DNA of 64,000 bases. Origin: Janthinobacterium sp. J1-1. Lineage in GTDB: Bacteria; Pseudomonadota; Gammaproteobacteria; Burkholderiales; Burkholderiaceae_D. Below the pieces are notes generated by a model. That model worked only from the letters and a program-made list of their open reading frames with translations, ran no database searches and was not told where the DNA came from. Position numbers and translations under genes: made by a program. Below are positions 1-9,619 of this stretch, piece after piece (the stretch's first letter is position 1; the number at the start of each line of letters is the position of its first letter). Location of the stretch: assembly GCF_030944405.1 (NCBI RefSeq), contig NZ_CP132339.1:4092001-4156000 (forward strand), given 5' to 3'.

Positions 1-686
1 TGCAGCATGCGCGGGCTGTTGGTGCCCACGTTCTGCCCGAAAAAAAAGATGCAGTCGGCCTGTTCGAAGTCGTCCAGCACCACGGTGCCGATCGGCACAC
101 CGATGGTCTTCGGCAGCGCCACCGAGGTGCTTTCGTGGCACATATTGGAGCTGTCGGGCAGGTTGTTATTGCCGTACATGCGCGCGGCCAGCTGGTACAT
201 ATACGACGTTTCCAGCGAGGCGCGCCCGGAACTGTAGAACACCACGCTGCCCGGCGCCATCGGGCGCAGTTCCGCGCCGATTGCCGCAAACGCCGCATCC
301 CAGCTGGTTTCCACATAACGGTCGCTGGCCGGGTCCCAGCGCAGCGGCACCGTCAGCCTGCCCACGCTTTCCAGTTCATGGTCGCTCCAGGTGCGCAGTT
401 CGGCCAGGGTATGCTGGCTGAAAAAATCGGCGCCGATTTTCTTGCTGGTGATTTCCCAGGCCGTGGCCTTGGCGCCGCTTTCGCAAAATTCGAACGGATG
501 CGGATTGGCCGGCTTGGCCCAGGCGCAGCCGACGCAGGCATAGCCTTCGGTCTTGTTCTGGTGCAGCATCAGGCCGCCGCCCTTGAACAGCACGCCTTCG
601 GTCAGCAGCGCGGCGCCCACCTCCTTGACGGAACCCCAGCCGCCGGCAGGGTGGGGGTAGGGATCGGTATGGCTGGCATTCGTCAT
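1..686 (-). CDS. FdhF/YdeP-family molybdopterin oxidoreductase, N-terminal part
   Basis: This is the N-terminal 228 residues of a molybdopterin-dependent oxidoreductase that runs off the left edge. The frame starts MTNASHTDPYPHPAGGWGSV. It carries the GGWG opening, a CVGCAW two-cysteine motif near residue 50, a GRASLETSYMYQLAARMYG stretch and the SSNMCHESTS segment typical of the YdeP branch of the formate dehydrogenase alpha-subunit family. Members of this branch have an acid-resistance or unknown role, and the substrate is not established. Only a CxxC is visible rather than the four-cysteine Fe-S site of true FdhF. The ATG at 684-686 is the first start before the family match. It is divergent from the response regulator at 801, with a 114-bp shared promoter region. 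Confidence 0.85.
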   Translation of the reverse strand, partial: MTNASHTDPYPHPAGGWGSVKEVGAALLTEGVLFKGGGLMLHQNKTEGYACVGCAWAKPANPHPFEFCESGAKATAWEITSKKIGADFFSQHTLAELRTWSDHELESVGRLTVPLRWDPASDRYVETSWDAAFAAIGAELRPMAPGSVVFYSSGRASLETSYMYQLAARMYGNNNLPDSSNMCHESTSVALPKTIGVPIGTVVLDDFEQADCIFFFGQNVGTNSPRML

Positions 687-800
687 GGCGGGCTCCGCAG
701 TGTTGGTTATCCAGTGCACGGTACGTGCGATTGCGGCCCGCCTCTGTGCTGCGCCTAACAGTCAGGGTAAGATGGCGTACTGTCAAAGAGGAGTATCCGG

Positions 801-1463
801 GTGCGATTGCTGCTGGTGGAAGATGATCCGATGATCGGCGAGAGCCTGGTCGATGGCCTGCGTGGCGAAAGCTATGCGGTGGACTGGGTGCGCGACGGCC
901 GCGAGGCGCAGCTGGCGCTCGACGGTTTCGAGTATGACCTGATGCTGCTCGACCTGGGCCTGCCCGGCCTGCAGGGCATGGACGTGCTGCGCGCGGCGCG
1001 CAAGCGCGGGGCCGACCTGCCGGTGCTGATCATCACGGCGCGCGACGGCACGCCGGCCCGCGTCGAAGGCCTCGATGCGGGCGCCGACGATTACCTGGTC
1101 AAGCCGTTCGACCTCGACGAACTGCTGGCCCGCCTGCGCGCCTTGCTGCGCCGGCGCAGCGGCCATACGCGCTCGGTGATCGAGCATGGCGGCGTGACGC
1201 TGGACCTGGCCAGCCATGAAGCGAGCTTTCATGGCGTGCCCGTCAAGCTGGCGCGGCGCGAGTTTTCCGTGCTGCGCGCCTTGCTCGACAATCCAGGCAA
1301 GGTGATCACCAAGAGCCAGTTCGAGGAAAAACTGTACGGCTGGGACAGCGAAGTGGAAAGCAACACCGTCGACGTGTATATCTACCAGCTGCGCAAGAAG
1401 TTCGGCGCCGACCTGATCCAGACCGTGCGCGGCGTCGGCTACAAGATCCGGGTGGCGCCATGA
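801..1463 (+). CDS. OmpR-family response regulator, QseB/PmrA type
   Basis: This 220-residue DNA-binding response regulator has an N-terminal receiver domain, with acidic residues in LLVEDD, phospho-acceptor Asp51 in LMLLDLGLPG, a conserved Thr in ITARDG and Lys in VKPFD. A C-terminal winged helix ends in the usual VRGVGYKI motif. The start is GTG at 801, preceded by a strong AGAGGAG ribosome-binding site at 787-793. It overlaps the next gene by four bases, so it is translated with its sensor kinase. The similarity is to the QseB/PmrA/BasR group, which respond to metal, polymyxin or other envelope signals. The actual signal here is unknown. Confidence 0.92.
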   Translation: MRLLLVEDDPMIGESLVDGLRGESYAVDWVRDGREAQLALDGFEYDLMLLDLGLPGLQGMDVLRAARKRGADLPVLIITARDGTPARVEGLDAGADDYLVKPFDLDELLARLRALLRRRSGHTRSVIEHGGVTLDLASHEASFHGVPVKLARREFSVLRALLDNPGKVITKSQFEEKLYGWDSEVESNTVDVYIYQLRKKFGADLIQTVRGVGYKIRVAP

Positions 1464-2767
1464 CCAGCATTCGCCACCGCCTGTTGCTGGGCCTCCTGGG
1501 CGCGACCCTGCTGTGCGTGCTGGGGGCCGGCGCCTCGCTGTACTTTTCGCTGCTGGAAGAAACCAATGAGGTGGGCGACCTTCAACTGCGCCAGCTGGCG
1601 GTGGCCGTTCCCGGTGAATTCGCGCCCGATACGGGCCGCCCGTCGCCGCAGGACCCGGAAGAAGCGTTCGTGCTGCAGTCGTGGGACGAGCGCGGCGCGC
1701 TGCTGTATGCGGCCGCCGGCAAGCCACAATTGCCGCGCTATGTGCTGGACGGCTTTACCCGGGTGAAGGTGAACGGCCTGCGCTGGCGCCTGTATGGCGA
1801 AACGCGGCGCGGCCGCTATGTGCAGGTGGCGCAGACCATGAATGTGCGGCGCCACCTGGCGCTCAGCATGGCCTGGCGCGCCGGCTCGCCGCTGCTGGCA
1901 TTCGCCCTGATGCTGGCGCTGGTGATCGTGGTGGTGGTGCGGCGCGCGCTGCAGCCGCTGGACCGCCTGGCCGACAGCGTGGCCGGGCGCTCGCCCGATG
2001 CGCTGACACCGTTGGCGATGCAGCAGATGCCGCCCGAACTGCGGCCGGTGGTGCTGGCACTGAATGGCCTGATGCGCAAATTCGACGAGGCGATCACGGC
2101 CCAGCGCACCTTTGTCGCCGACGCGGCGCACGAACTGCGCTCGCCGCTGACGGCATTGAAATTGCAGCTGCAGGTGGCCGAACGGGCCACCAGCGACGCG
2201 GCGCGCAGCGTGGCGTTGAAAAAACTGCACGACCGGCTCGACCGCAGCACCCACCTGGTGCGCCAGTTGCTGAGCCTGGCCCGCCACGAAGCGGCGCTGG
2301 CGCCGGGCCAGCTGCGCACGGTCGACCTGGGCCAGCTGCTGGCCGGCGCCGTGGCCGACCATGGCGCGCTGGCCGACAGCCGCGAGATCGACCTGGGTGT
2401 GGTGGCGCCGGCGCAAGTGCTGGTCGAGGCCGATCCCGACGGCTTGCAGGTGCTGCTCAATAACCTGGTCGACAATGCCCTGCGCTACACGCAGCCGGGC
2501 GGCACGGTGGACCTGGAAGCGGCGCGCGTCGACGGGCGCGCCATGCTGCGCGTGCGCGACAACGGCCCCGGCGTGCCGGAAGAGCATCGCGCGCGCCTGT
2601 TCGACCGTTTTTATCGCCCCGACGGCCACGATGCCTGGGGCTGCGGCCTGGGTCTGTCCATCGTGCGCAATATCGCCGACCATCACCAGGCCGGCATCGA
2701 ACTGGCCGAGAGCGGCGAGGGCAGGGGGCTGTGCGTGACGGTGTGGTTTGCGCCGCCGGCTCAATAA
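1460..2767 (+). CDS. Sensor histidine kinase, QseC/PmrB type
   Basis: This 435-residue inner-membrane sensor kinase is the partner of the upstream regulator; its ATG sits inside the regulator's stop region. It has an N-terminal membrane helix (about residues 7-29), a periplasmic loop of roughly 110 residues and a second helix (about 142-162). The H box DAAHELRSPLTALK has phospho-accepting His224. It also has an N box (NNLVDNALRYT) and G boxes (DNGPGVPEEH, GCGLGLSIV). It matches QseC/PmrB-like kinases in size and order. Its last seven bases overlap the stop region of the convergent gene at 2761-3561. Confidence 0.92.
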   Translation: MTSIRHRLLLGLLGATLLCVLGAGASLYFSLLEETNEVGDLQLRQLAVAVPGEFAPDTGRPSPQDPEEAFVLQSWDERGALLYAAAGKPQLPRYVLDGFTRVKVNGLRWRLYGETRRGRYVQVAQTMNVRRHLALSMAWRAGSPLLAFALMLALVIVVVVRRALQPLDRLADSVAGRSPDALTPLAMQQMPPELRPVVLALNGLMRKFDEAITAQRTFVADAAHELRSPLTALKLQLQVAERATSDAARSVALKKLHDRLDRSTHLVRQLLSLARHEAALAPGQLRTVDLGQLLAGAVADHGALADSREIDLGVVAPAQVLVEADPDGLQVLLNNLVDNALRYTQPGGTVDLEAARVDGRAMLRVRDNGPGVPEEHRARLFDRFYRPDGHDAWGCGLGLSIVRNIADHHQAGIELAESGEGRGLCVTVWFAPPAQ

Positions 2768-3561
2768 TCCTTGCAAACGGCCTCGTCGAAGGCCGGATAG
2801 CCGGCGCTCGGCAGCTTGTTCATCCACAGGCGCAGGAAGTCGCGCGCATCGGGCCGCACCGCATACTGGCCATCGTCGATCAGGATGGTTTCCAGGCGGC
2901 TCAGTTCCCGGCACGTCAGGCGCGGCTCCTGCATCGCCAGCAGCATCGCCAGGATTTCCGGCATCACCTGCGCCGGCTGGTCGCCGTGCCTCAGCTCATT
3001 GTAGCGGCGGTTATATTCGGCCCTGGCATAGGCGCTGAAATCGGGCCGGAAGCCGAAGGCGACGGGGTCGTCGTACAGCGCATACACCAGCGGAAAATAG
3101 CGTGGCCCCGTCATGCCGGGAAAGACGTCGCGCCGCATCACCATGCCGCGCGCGCGGCCATCGCGCCGGATCACCAGGGGCCCGCTGCCGTCCTGCAGGT
3201 CGAGGGTGGCCATTTCCAGCGCCGCGCCCACCTGGCGAAACACTTTATACGTCGTATGCCGGCCACCCAGGGTGCCGCATAGCGCCACCAGCTGCGGCGT
3301 GAGCTGGCTGACCGCCGCGATCTCGCCGCAGCCGGCCTGCAAGGGTGTCTCTTCGGAGTAGACTTCATGTCCGTCGGCGCGCAGCACGCTGATGCGGCCC
3401 AGCGGCTGGCCGTGCAGATCGCCCGGCCCGTTTTCGACGCGCGGCTCGAAGCGGAACACGCGGGCGGTGTCGCCGTTGCCGGTCTGCAGCTGGGCGGCCA
3501 GGCAGCTGGTGCTGGCCAGTGCGGTCAAGAAAAGGAAGGGCAGGCGAAGATGGCACAGCAT
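2761..3561 (-). CDS. Secreted protein of unknown function
   Basis: I do not recognise the family of this 266-residue protein. It begins with a clear Sec signal peptide (MLCHLRLPFLFLTALASTSCLAAQ), which may end at a lipobox-like Ser-Cys-Leu-Ala. The mature part is mostly soluble and has several cysteines. It reads like a periplasmic protein that compares values (residues such as ETPLQAGCGEIAAVSQ). Its 3' end overlaps the sensor kinase gene by seven bases in convergent orientation. The 120 bases upstream are AT-rich and probably hold its promoter. Coding character is supported by the signal peptide and by codon use matching the neighbours. Confidence 0.72.
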   Translation of the reverse strand: MLCHLRLPFLFLTALASTSCLAAQLQTGNGDTARVFRFEPRVENGPGDLHGQPLGRISVLRADGHEVYSEETPLQAGCGEIAAVSQLTPQLVALCGTLGGRHTTYKVFRQVGAALEMATLDLQDGSGPLVIRRDGRARGMVMRRDVFPGMTGPRYFPLVYALYDDPVAFGFRPDFSAYARAEYNRRYNELRHGDQPAQVMPEILAMLLAMQEPRLTCRELSRLETILIDDGQYAVRPDARDFLRLWMNKLPSAGYPAFDEAVCKDY

Positions 3562-3681
3562 ACGCAGATTGTGAGTTGGTTAGAAGAAACAAAATGGTAG
3601 CATAATCAATATGCATTGTTGCAATGATTTATTGCTAACTTCGACGGCCGGCGACGGCATGCCCGGCGTCTTTTGCGGCAA

Positions 3682-4560
3682 TCAGGGATGCGCTGCGCCC
3701 AGTGCCGCGTGGATGGCGCCGAACAGCGGCTCTTGCGCGCGGCTGGCCAGGTGGGCGAACAGCTGGCTGACGGCCGGATGGGCCACGCACAGCAGGTCGA
3801 CTTCGCCCAGGCGCTGCGCGTCGAGCGCCGTGTCGCCATGCAGCAGGCCGATGCCCAGGCGCTGCGCCAGCATCGGGCGCATCACGCTTTCGCGGTCGAT
3901 GCTGATGATGCGGCGCGGGCGGAACCGGTGGGCCTGGAACAGCTGCTCGGCGGCACCGCCGCAGCACAGGCTGGCCGGCGCGAAGATCCACGGCAGTTCG
4001 CCCAGGGCGGCCCAGTCCAGCGGTGCGCGCGGGTCGACCATGCCGGCCGGCGCGGCCAGGTAGATGGGAAAGCGCGCCATTTCGCGCGTGGCCAGGTCGT
4101 CGCCCGGCGTGCCTGCTTCGTTGTAGAAGCCGGCGTCCAGCACGCCGCTGCGGATGGCGGCCAGGGTGGCGCCGGAGCTGCCGTATTCCAGCGACACTTC
4201 CACCTCCGGATGCTGTTCGGCGAAGCGCCGCAGCAGCCTGCCGATCAGCGCCGTGTCCGATTGCCCGCCGACGCCGATGCGCAACCGGCCGGCCAGCCGG
4301 CCTTTCAGCATGGCCGCTTCATCGATCAGCGCGCGGTGGCTGGCGATGGTGTGCTCGGCCATGGCCAGGATGCGCTGGCCGTGGCCGGTCAGGCGCATGC
4401 CGCGCGCCGTGCGTTCGAACAGGGCCAGGCCCAGGTATTCCTCCATGCCCTTGATGTGGGCGCTGACGGCGGGCTGGCTCAGGAACAGGCGTTCGGCGGC
4501 GCGCGTGATGCTGCCTACACGCGCCACGCAGGCAAAGGTTTTCAGGTGCAGGATATCCAT
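3682..4560 (-). CDS. LysR-family transcriptional regulator
   Basis: This 292-residue LysR-type regulator has an N-terminal winged helix-turn-helix (residues about 1-60, with LKTFACVARVGSITRAAERL and the recognition helix LSQPAVSAHI). The C-terminal periplasmic-binding-like effector domain follows from about residue 90. It lies 15 bp downstream of the MFS exporter gene on the same strand, so the two are probably co-transcribed and the regulator may control the exporter. That layout is less usual than the divergent one. The effector is unknown. Confidence 0.9.
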   Translation of the reverse strand: MDILHLKTFACVARVGSITRAAERLFLSQPAVSAHIKGMEEYLGLALFERTARGMRLTGHGQRILAMAEHTIASHRALIDEAAMLKGRLAGRLRIGVGGQSDTALIGRLLRRFAEQHPEVEVSLEYGSSGATLAAIRSGVLDAGFYNEAGTPGDDLATREMARFPIYLAAPAGMVDPRAPLDWAALGELPWIFAPASLCCGGAAEQLFQAHRFRPRRIISIDRESVMRPMLAQRLGIGLLHGDTALDAQRLGEVDLLCVAHPAVSQLFAHLASRAQEPLFGAIHAALGAAHP

Positions 4561-4575
4561 GCGTCCATGGTAGCG

Positions 4576-5781
4576 TCATTTGCCGCGCCGTGCGATCGCC
4601 AGCGCGGAGATCAGCACGATGGCCGCCACCGCAAACGCGGCGTGCATGCCGCGCGTGACGGCGTCGCCCGGCGCCGTCGTCACGTCGCCGCCCGCGGCCA
4701 GGGTGAACACGCCGGCCATCAGCGAGGCGCCCGCCACCAGGCCCAGGTTGCGCGACAGGCTCATCCAGCCGGCCACGCCGCCGCGCCGGTCCGGCGCCAC
4801 GCCCGTCATCATGGCCGTGTTATTGGCCGCCTGGAACAGCGCGTAGCCCGCCGTCAGCAGCACCAGCGGCAAGGCATACGCGGCCACGCCCAGGCTGGCC
4901 GGCAGCAGCGCCAACGCCAGGCAGGCCAGCGCCGCGCACAGCAAGCCGGCCTTGAGCATGCGGTACGCGCCATGGCGGTCGACCAGGCGCCCGGCCGGCA
5001 CGCCGCACAGGGCGGCGGCCAGCGGCCCCAGCGCCAGCACCAGCCCGCTCACGGCGCTGTCCAGTTGCAGGCCGCGCGCCAGGTAGAACGGCCCCACCAC
5101 AAGCGTCGTCATCATGACGGCCGAGACCAGCGCGCTGGCGAGCAGGCCCGCCGCCAGCGCGGGTGCGGTGCGCAGGACCAGGCGCGGCGGCGGCAAGCCC
5201 GGCGCTTGCCTGTCCTCGGGCAGGTAGCGCCACGCCAGCAGCAGCGCCAGGCCGGCTAGCGGCAGATTGATCAGGAACAGCGACGGCCAGCCGTAACGGG
5301 CCAGCAACAGGCCGCCCAGCGCCGGCCCCAGGGTGGTGCCCAGGGCCGACATGCTGCCCAGCAGGCCCATCGCACTGCCCGCACGCCGCTGGCTGACGGC
5401 GCCGGCCGCCATCGCCATGGCCAGCGCCAGCATGACGGCCGCGCCGGCGCCCTGCGCGATGCGCGCGGCCACCAGCAGCGGCAAGTTGGGCGCCAGCGCG
5501 CACAGCAGCGAGGCGATGGCGAACACGGCGATGCCCGCCAGCAGCAAACGGCGCCGGCCCAGCCGGTCGCCCAGGCGGCCGGCGTAGACGGACAGGGCGG
5601 TCACGGCCAGCAGGTAGGCCAGCACCACCCACTGCACCTGGCTGAAAGGCGCCTGCAGGCTGGTGGCGATCGCCGGCACGCCGATATTGGCGATGCTGGC
5701 GCCCAGCGCCGGCAGCAGCGTGGCCAGCGACAGGGCGGCCAGCGCGCCGCGCGCGGCGGGTGTCACGGTAGAAGTGTGCAT
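4576..5781 (-). CDS. MFS drug-efflux-type transporter
   Basis: This major facilitator superfamily exporter of about 401 residues is very hydrophobic, with the motif-A-type loop GRLGDRLGRRRLLLAG after the second or third helix and a motif-C-like GPALGGLL segment in helix 5. These features favour a proton-driven drug or metabolite exporter (DHA group) over a sugar porter. I chose the ATG at 5781 (MHTSTVTPAARG) because the frame upstream of it (to 5835) is polar and lacks membrane character. The LysR regulator follows 15 bp downstream. The substrate cannot be read from the sequence. Confidence 0.87.
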   Translation of the reverse strand: MHTSTVTPAARGALAALSLATLLPALGASIANIGVPAIATSLQAPFSQVQWVVLAYLLAVTALSVYAGRLGDRLGRRRLLLAGIAVFAIASLLCALAPNLPLLVAARIAQGAGAAVMLALAMAMAAGAVSQRRAGSAMGLLGSMSALGTTLGPALGGLLLARYGWPSLFLINLPLAGLALLLAWRYLPEDRQAPGLPPPRLVLRTAPALAAGLLASALVSAVMMTTLVVGPFYLARGLQLDSAVSGLVLALGPLAAALCGVPAGRLVDRHGAYRMLKAGLLCAALACLALALLPASLGVAAYALPLVLLTAGYALFQAANNTAMMTGVAPDRRGGVAGWMSLSRNLGLVAGASLMAGVFTLAAGGDVTTAPGDAVTRGMHAAFAVAAIVLISALAIARRGK

Positions 5782-5839
5782 GAGGTATCCATCGGAAAGA
5801 TGGCCTACCTTACGCCACCGCCCGCTGGCGGGCAATTCG

Positions 5840-8110
5840 TCAATCCGGAGCCGTCACCTCAGGAAAGCCGAGGGCTTGCAAACCGATGGATTGTACCAGC
5901 GCCTGCGCCGCCATCGGCCGGGCGATATGGTAGCCCTGCAGATAGTGGCAGCCCATCGCCTGCAGGATGGCGGCCTGCCCGGCGGTTTCCACGCCTTCGG
6001 CCACCACTTCCATGCCCAGGCTGGCGCCCATGGCGACGATGGTGGCGGCCAGGCTGCGGCCACGCTCGTTGTGCTCGATCTGCATTACGAAGGAACGGTC
6101 GATCTTCAGCGTGTCGAGCCGGAAGCGGGCCAGGTAGGCCAGCGAGGAATAGCCGGTGCCGAAGTCGTCCAGCGACAGGCTCACGCCCAGTGCGCTCAGG
6201 CGCGACAGCGCCACTTGCACCCGGTCGGTGTCGTCGAGCAGCACGCGCTCGGTCAGTTCCAGCTCCAGACGCCGCGCCGGCAGGCCGTGCGCATCGAGCG
6301 CGCGCCGGACCTGGTCGGTGAAGCCGGGGTCGAGCAATTGCTTCGCCGAGACATTGATGCTGACGATCAGTTCGCCCATCTCGCCCTGCCACTGCGCCAG
6401 CTGGCGGCACGCCGCATGCAGCACCCAGTGGCCCAGTTCGACGATCAGCTCGCTGTCTTCCGCCACCGGAATGAAACGGTCGGGCGGCACCATGCCCAGC
6501 TGCGCGCTGTGCCAGCGCAGCAGCGCTTCGACCTTGCGCAGCTGCCGGCCATCGGCCGTGACGATGGGCTGGTAGACCAGCTGCAGTTCGTTCGCGGCGA
6601 TGGCCAAACGCAGTGCGCCATCGATCGTCAGGGCCTCCCTGGCGTGCGCCGTCATGCCGTCGTCAAAAAAGCGCAGGTGGCCGCGGCCCGCCTTCTTGGC
6701 CTCGTACATGGCAATATCGGCATTGCGTATCAGCGCGTCGGCGCTGGCGCCATGCTGCGGATGGCAGGCCACGCCGATGCTGGCCGAGACCGACAGCGCC
6801 TGCAGCGGCAAGGTGAACGGCGCCGCCAGGGCGTCGAGCATGCGCTGGCCGACCACACGCGCCATGGCGACGGCGGCGCCGGGCAGCACGATAATGAATT
6901 CATCGCCGCCGAAGCGCCCCACGATGGCCTGCGCCGGCAGCACGCCCTGCAGGCGCTGCGCGAACTGGCACAGCAGCCGGTCGCCGGTTTCATGGCCGAA
7001 GGTGTCGTTGATGCGCTTGAAGCGGTCCAGGTCGATGAAAAACAGCGCGCAGTCGCCGCCCGCCTGCCGGGCCTGTTGCACGCAGCGTTCCAGCTCCTGC
7101 AGCAGGCCGTGGCGGTTGAGCAGGCCCGTCACGGGATCATGGTGGGCCGCGCGGTGCAGCAGGCCATCCTTTTTTTGCCGCTCGCTGATGTCGAACAGCT
7201 GCACCATGCAATACAGCTGGCCGCTCTCGATATAGGGCGAGGCGATCATTTCCAGCGGCACGGTGTGGCCGCCGGCCAGCACGATGGTGGCCGTCTCGAT
7301 AAACGGATAGGCGCCTTGCGCCGCCTCGAAACGGCGGAAATACGCGGCCGCGCCCTGGCGCGAGGCGAACAGCCGGTGGTCGGCCACGTGCGTGCCGATC
7401 AGGGCGCCGGCGTGCGCATGGCCCAGCAGCCTGGCGCAGCGCTCATTGGCGACCTGGATCTGGCCGTTGCGGTCCTGGATTAGGAAACCGTTGCTGAGGC
7501 TGTCGATGGTATGCACATAGCGGTGGCGGATTTTTTCCTGTACCGCATAAATCAGGCACAGCATCGAAAGGGTCTTGACGGCGATCGAATACACGAACCA
7601 CGATTCGTAGTTCTCCGCCACCCATTGCTGCGAATTGGCCAGGTTGAATGCGCCCCGGGCGATCAGGACCATGCCGAGGAAGCGGTAGCGGTTGCGGTGC
7701 AGGCCCAGCCGCAAGCCCGACCACAGCAGCGCCGCGCCCAGCAGGCCCGCCGTCACCAGCTCCACGCGCAGCGGCTGGCCCCGCCAGTAGCCGTACAGAC
7801 CGATGACTGCCAGGCCGCAGGCCAGCGCCACCGGCGGCAGATGGCGCCGGCGCAGTTGGCCGAGAAAATATTCGGTGCCGCCCACGAAACCTGCCACGGC
7901 GCCGCACAAGGTGATCGCGGCGAACAGGTAGTGCTGCGAAAGCGTCGCGCCGAGAAACCAGCTGGCCGTGCCGATGGTAAGCGACAACTGGCCGCCGGCC
8001 CACAGCAGCGCATGCCATTCGCTGCGCTGCCTGAACCACAGGAACAACAGGATGACGATCAGGATGGCGTCTGCCGCCAGGGAAAACAGGATATAGGTCT
8101 GTGGTGCCAT
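5840..8110 (-). CDS. Membrane-bound PAS-GGDEF-EAL cyclic-di-GMP enzyme
   Basis: This 756-residue cyclic-di-GMP signalling protein has an N-terminal block of about six or seven membrane helices (residues 1-210), a PAS-like sensor (about 215-330), a GGDEF domain and an EAL domain. The cyclase signature is intact (GRFGGDEFIIV, GGDEF at residues 401-405), and the phosphodiesterase signature EAL is present at 528-530 together with the DDFGTGYSS and KIDRSF motifs. Both activities are therefore possible, and the net direction cannot be told. It follows the two-component pair at 8174-10338 on the same strand after 63 bp and may be transcribed with it. Confidence 0.93.
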   Translation of the reverse strand: MAPQTYILFSLAADAILIVILLFLWFRQRSEWHALLWAGGQLSLTIGTASWFLGATLSQHYLFAAITLCGAVAGFVGGTEYFLGQLRRRHLPPVALACGLAVIGLYGYWRGQPLRVELVTAGLLGAALLWSGLRLGLHRNRYRFLGMVLIARGAFNLANSQQWVAENYESWFVYSIAVKTLSMLCLIYAVQEKIRHRYVHTIDSLSNGFLIQDRNGQIQVANERCARLLGHAHAGALIGTHVADHRLFASRQGAAAYFRRFEAAQGAYPFIETATIVLAGGHTVPLEMIASPYIESGQLYCMVQLFDISERQKKDGLLHRAAHHDPVTGLLNRHGLLQELERCVQQARQAGGDCALFFIDLDRFKRINDTFGHETGDRLLCQFAQRLQGVLPAQAIVGRFGGDEFIIVLPGAAVAMARVVGQRMLDALAAPFTLPLQALSVSASIGVACHPQHGASADALIRNADIAMYEAKKAGRGHLRFFDDGMTAHAREALTIDGALRLAIAANELQLVYQPIVTADGRQLRKVEALLRWHSAQLGMVPPDRFIPVAEDSELIVELGHWVLHAACRQLAQWQGEMGELIVSINVSAKQLLDPGFTDQVRRALDAHGLPARRLELELTERVLLDDTDRVQVALSRLSALGVSLSLDDFGTGYSSLAYLARFRLDTLKIDRSFVMQIEHNERGRSLAATIVAMGASLGMEVVAEGVETAGQAAILQAMGCHYLQGYHIARPMAAQALVQSIGLQALGFPEVTAPD

Positions 8111-8173
8111 GGGAGATCGGATCAGCGCCAGGGGCGGAAAAGTGAGTTACTGTTTGTCCATGACGGCCTCATC

Positions 8174-9619
8174 TTAACCCAGGCCATGGCCTGGCGATAG
8201 GGTGGCGCCGCGCGGCAGGACCAGGGTCGCCACCAGGCCATGCGGTTCGCCATTGCGCAGCAGCAATTGGCCATGGTGGGCCTGCGCCACCGTCTGCGCG
8301 ATCGACAGGCCAAGGCCAAAGCCGCCGGTGCCCGCATTGCGCGACGATTCCACGCGGTAGAACGGTTCCAGCGCGCGCGCCAGCAGGGCCTCGGGGATGC
8401 CGGGGCCGTCGTCGCGTACTTCGATGATCAGCTGCCTGTCGTCATCGCGCACGCTGATGCCGGCGCGCTGGCCGTAGCGGATGGCGTTGTCGACCAGGTT
8501 CTGCAGGCAGCGCTTCAGGCTGCGAGGATAGGCGGGCAGGGGCGCGGCCCGGCCCTCGACGCGCACTTGTCCGCCGGTTTCGGCAAAGTCGCTGCGCAGG
8601 CTGGCCAGCAGGCTGTCGATATCGACTATTTGTTGCCGCTCGTGCAGGCCGCTGTCCTGCACCATGGTGAGGGTGGCGCCGACCAGCGCATCCATTTCAT
8701 CGAGGTCGCGGCGGAATTTCACGCGATCGATCTCTCCGGGCAACATCTCGGTGCGCAGTTTCAGCCGCGTGATCGGCGAGCGCAGGTCATGCGAGACGGC
8801 CGCCAGGAAGCGCGTGCGCTCGGCGATATTGTCGATCAGCCGCCGCTGCATCGCGTTGAACGCCTGCGAGGCCTTGCGCACTTCGGTCGGGCCCTCGGTG
8901 GCCAGCGGCGGACTGAAGATATTGGCGCCCAGCTTGTCGGCCGCCTTCGCCAGCTTCGCCAGCGGCTGCATCACCAGGCGCACGGCCAGCCACGCCAGCA
9001 GCAGCACGGCGGCAATCCGCAGCACATAGATGCGCAGCAGGTAATCGATGGCGGCCGCGCGCGGCGCCGTGCTCATGCCGGCCTGGCCTTCGCGCAGCTC
9101 GGCCTGCAGCCACTGCCCGTCATGCAGGCGCAGCTGGACAATAAAGTGACCGGAAGGAAAGGCGTCGTGCAGCAGCGAGAACCAGCTGGCCTGGCGCGGC
9201 GACGCGTGCGCGAGATCGATCGCCAGCACGCGCACCTGGTGCCGGGTCAGCTCATCGTGATCGCTACCCAGGCGCTGGCGCAGCACATCCTGGAACAGCG
9301 CGCTGCCGGAGACCCCATTGCGGTCGATGGCCGGCGTCGCGCCGGACGGCCCGTCGATCGCGCCCAGCGAAAAATCCGCGCTGCCGATGGCGTGCAAAAT
9401 GGCCGGGCGGCTGGCGGCCGGCACGGCGTCGAGCGTGCGCACGGCATCGGCCAGGCGGGTGGCGGCCAGGCGCGTGGGAATCTCCATCGCCTTGCCATAG
9501 CGCATGTCATACCAGATGGTGCCCGTCAGCGCCTGCGCCGCCAGCATGCCGCTGACCAGCACCAGCGCCAGCCGGCCCGTCAGGCTGCGCGGCCACAGCC
9601 GCCATATCAGGCGTTTCAT
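8174..9619 (-). CDS. EnvZ-like sensor histidine kinase
   Basis: This 481-residue inner-membrane sensor kinase has a first membrane helix at about residues 15-35, a periplasmic sensing region of roughly 150 residues and a second helix (about 195-215) followed by HAMP. The H box is AAVSHDLRSPITRLK, followed by the N box NLVDNAIRYG and G boxes DDGPGIPEALL and GGFGLGLSIA. The H-box form is that of the EnvZ/RstB group. I took the ATG at 9619 because it overlaps the regulator's stop codon (ATGA), which indicates translational coupling. The upstream extension in the same frame lies inside the regulator gene. Confidence 0.92.
   Translation of the reverse strand: MKRLIWRLWPRSLTGRLALVLVSGMLAAQALTGTIWYDMRYGKAMEIPTRLAATRLADAVRTLDAVPAASRPAILHAIGSADFSLGAIDGPSGATPAIDRNGVSGSALFQDVLRQRLGSDHDELTRHQVRVLAIDLAHASPRQASWFSLLHDAFPSGHFIVQLRLHDGQWLQAELREGQAGMSTAPRAAAIDYLLRIYVLRIAAVLLLAWLAVRLVMQPLAKLAKAADKLGANIFSPPLATEGPTEVRKASQAFNAMQRRLIDNIAERTRFLAAVSHDLRSPITRLKLRTEMLPGEIDRVKFRRDLDEMDALVGATLTMVQDSGLHERQQIVDIDSLLASLRSDFAETGGQVRVEGRAAPLPAYPRSLKRCLQNLVDNAIRYGQRAGISVRDDDRQLIIEVRDDGPGIPEALLARALEPFYRVESSRNAGTGGFGLGLSIAQTVAQAHHGQLLLRNGEPHGLVATLVLPRGATLSPGHGLG

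Noticed and set aside
135..758. Plus-strand frame over the YdeP-like gene
   Set aside because: It is antisense to a clear molybdopterin oxidoreductase and has no recognisable domain.
3595..3640. A third copy of the shared sulfur promoter motif (CATAATCA near 3601)
   Set aside because: Only eight bases match, the AATTAGTTT half is missing, and the adjacent gene is on the other strand.
3605..3640. A sigma-70 promoter for the secreted protein gene in the AT-rich gap
   Set aside because: TTGCAA and TATGCT can be found, but the spacer is only 14 bp, too short to claim.
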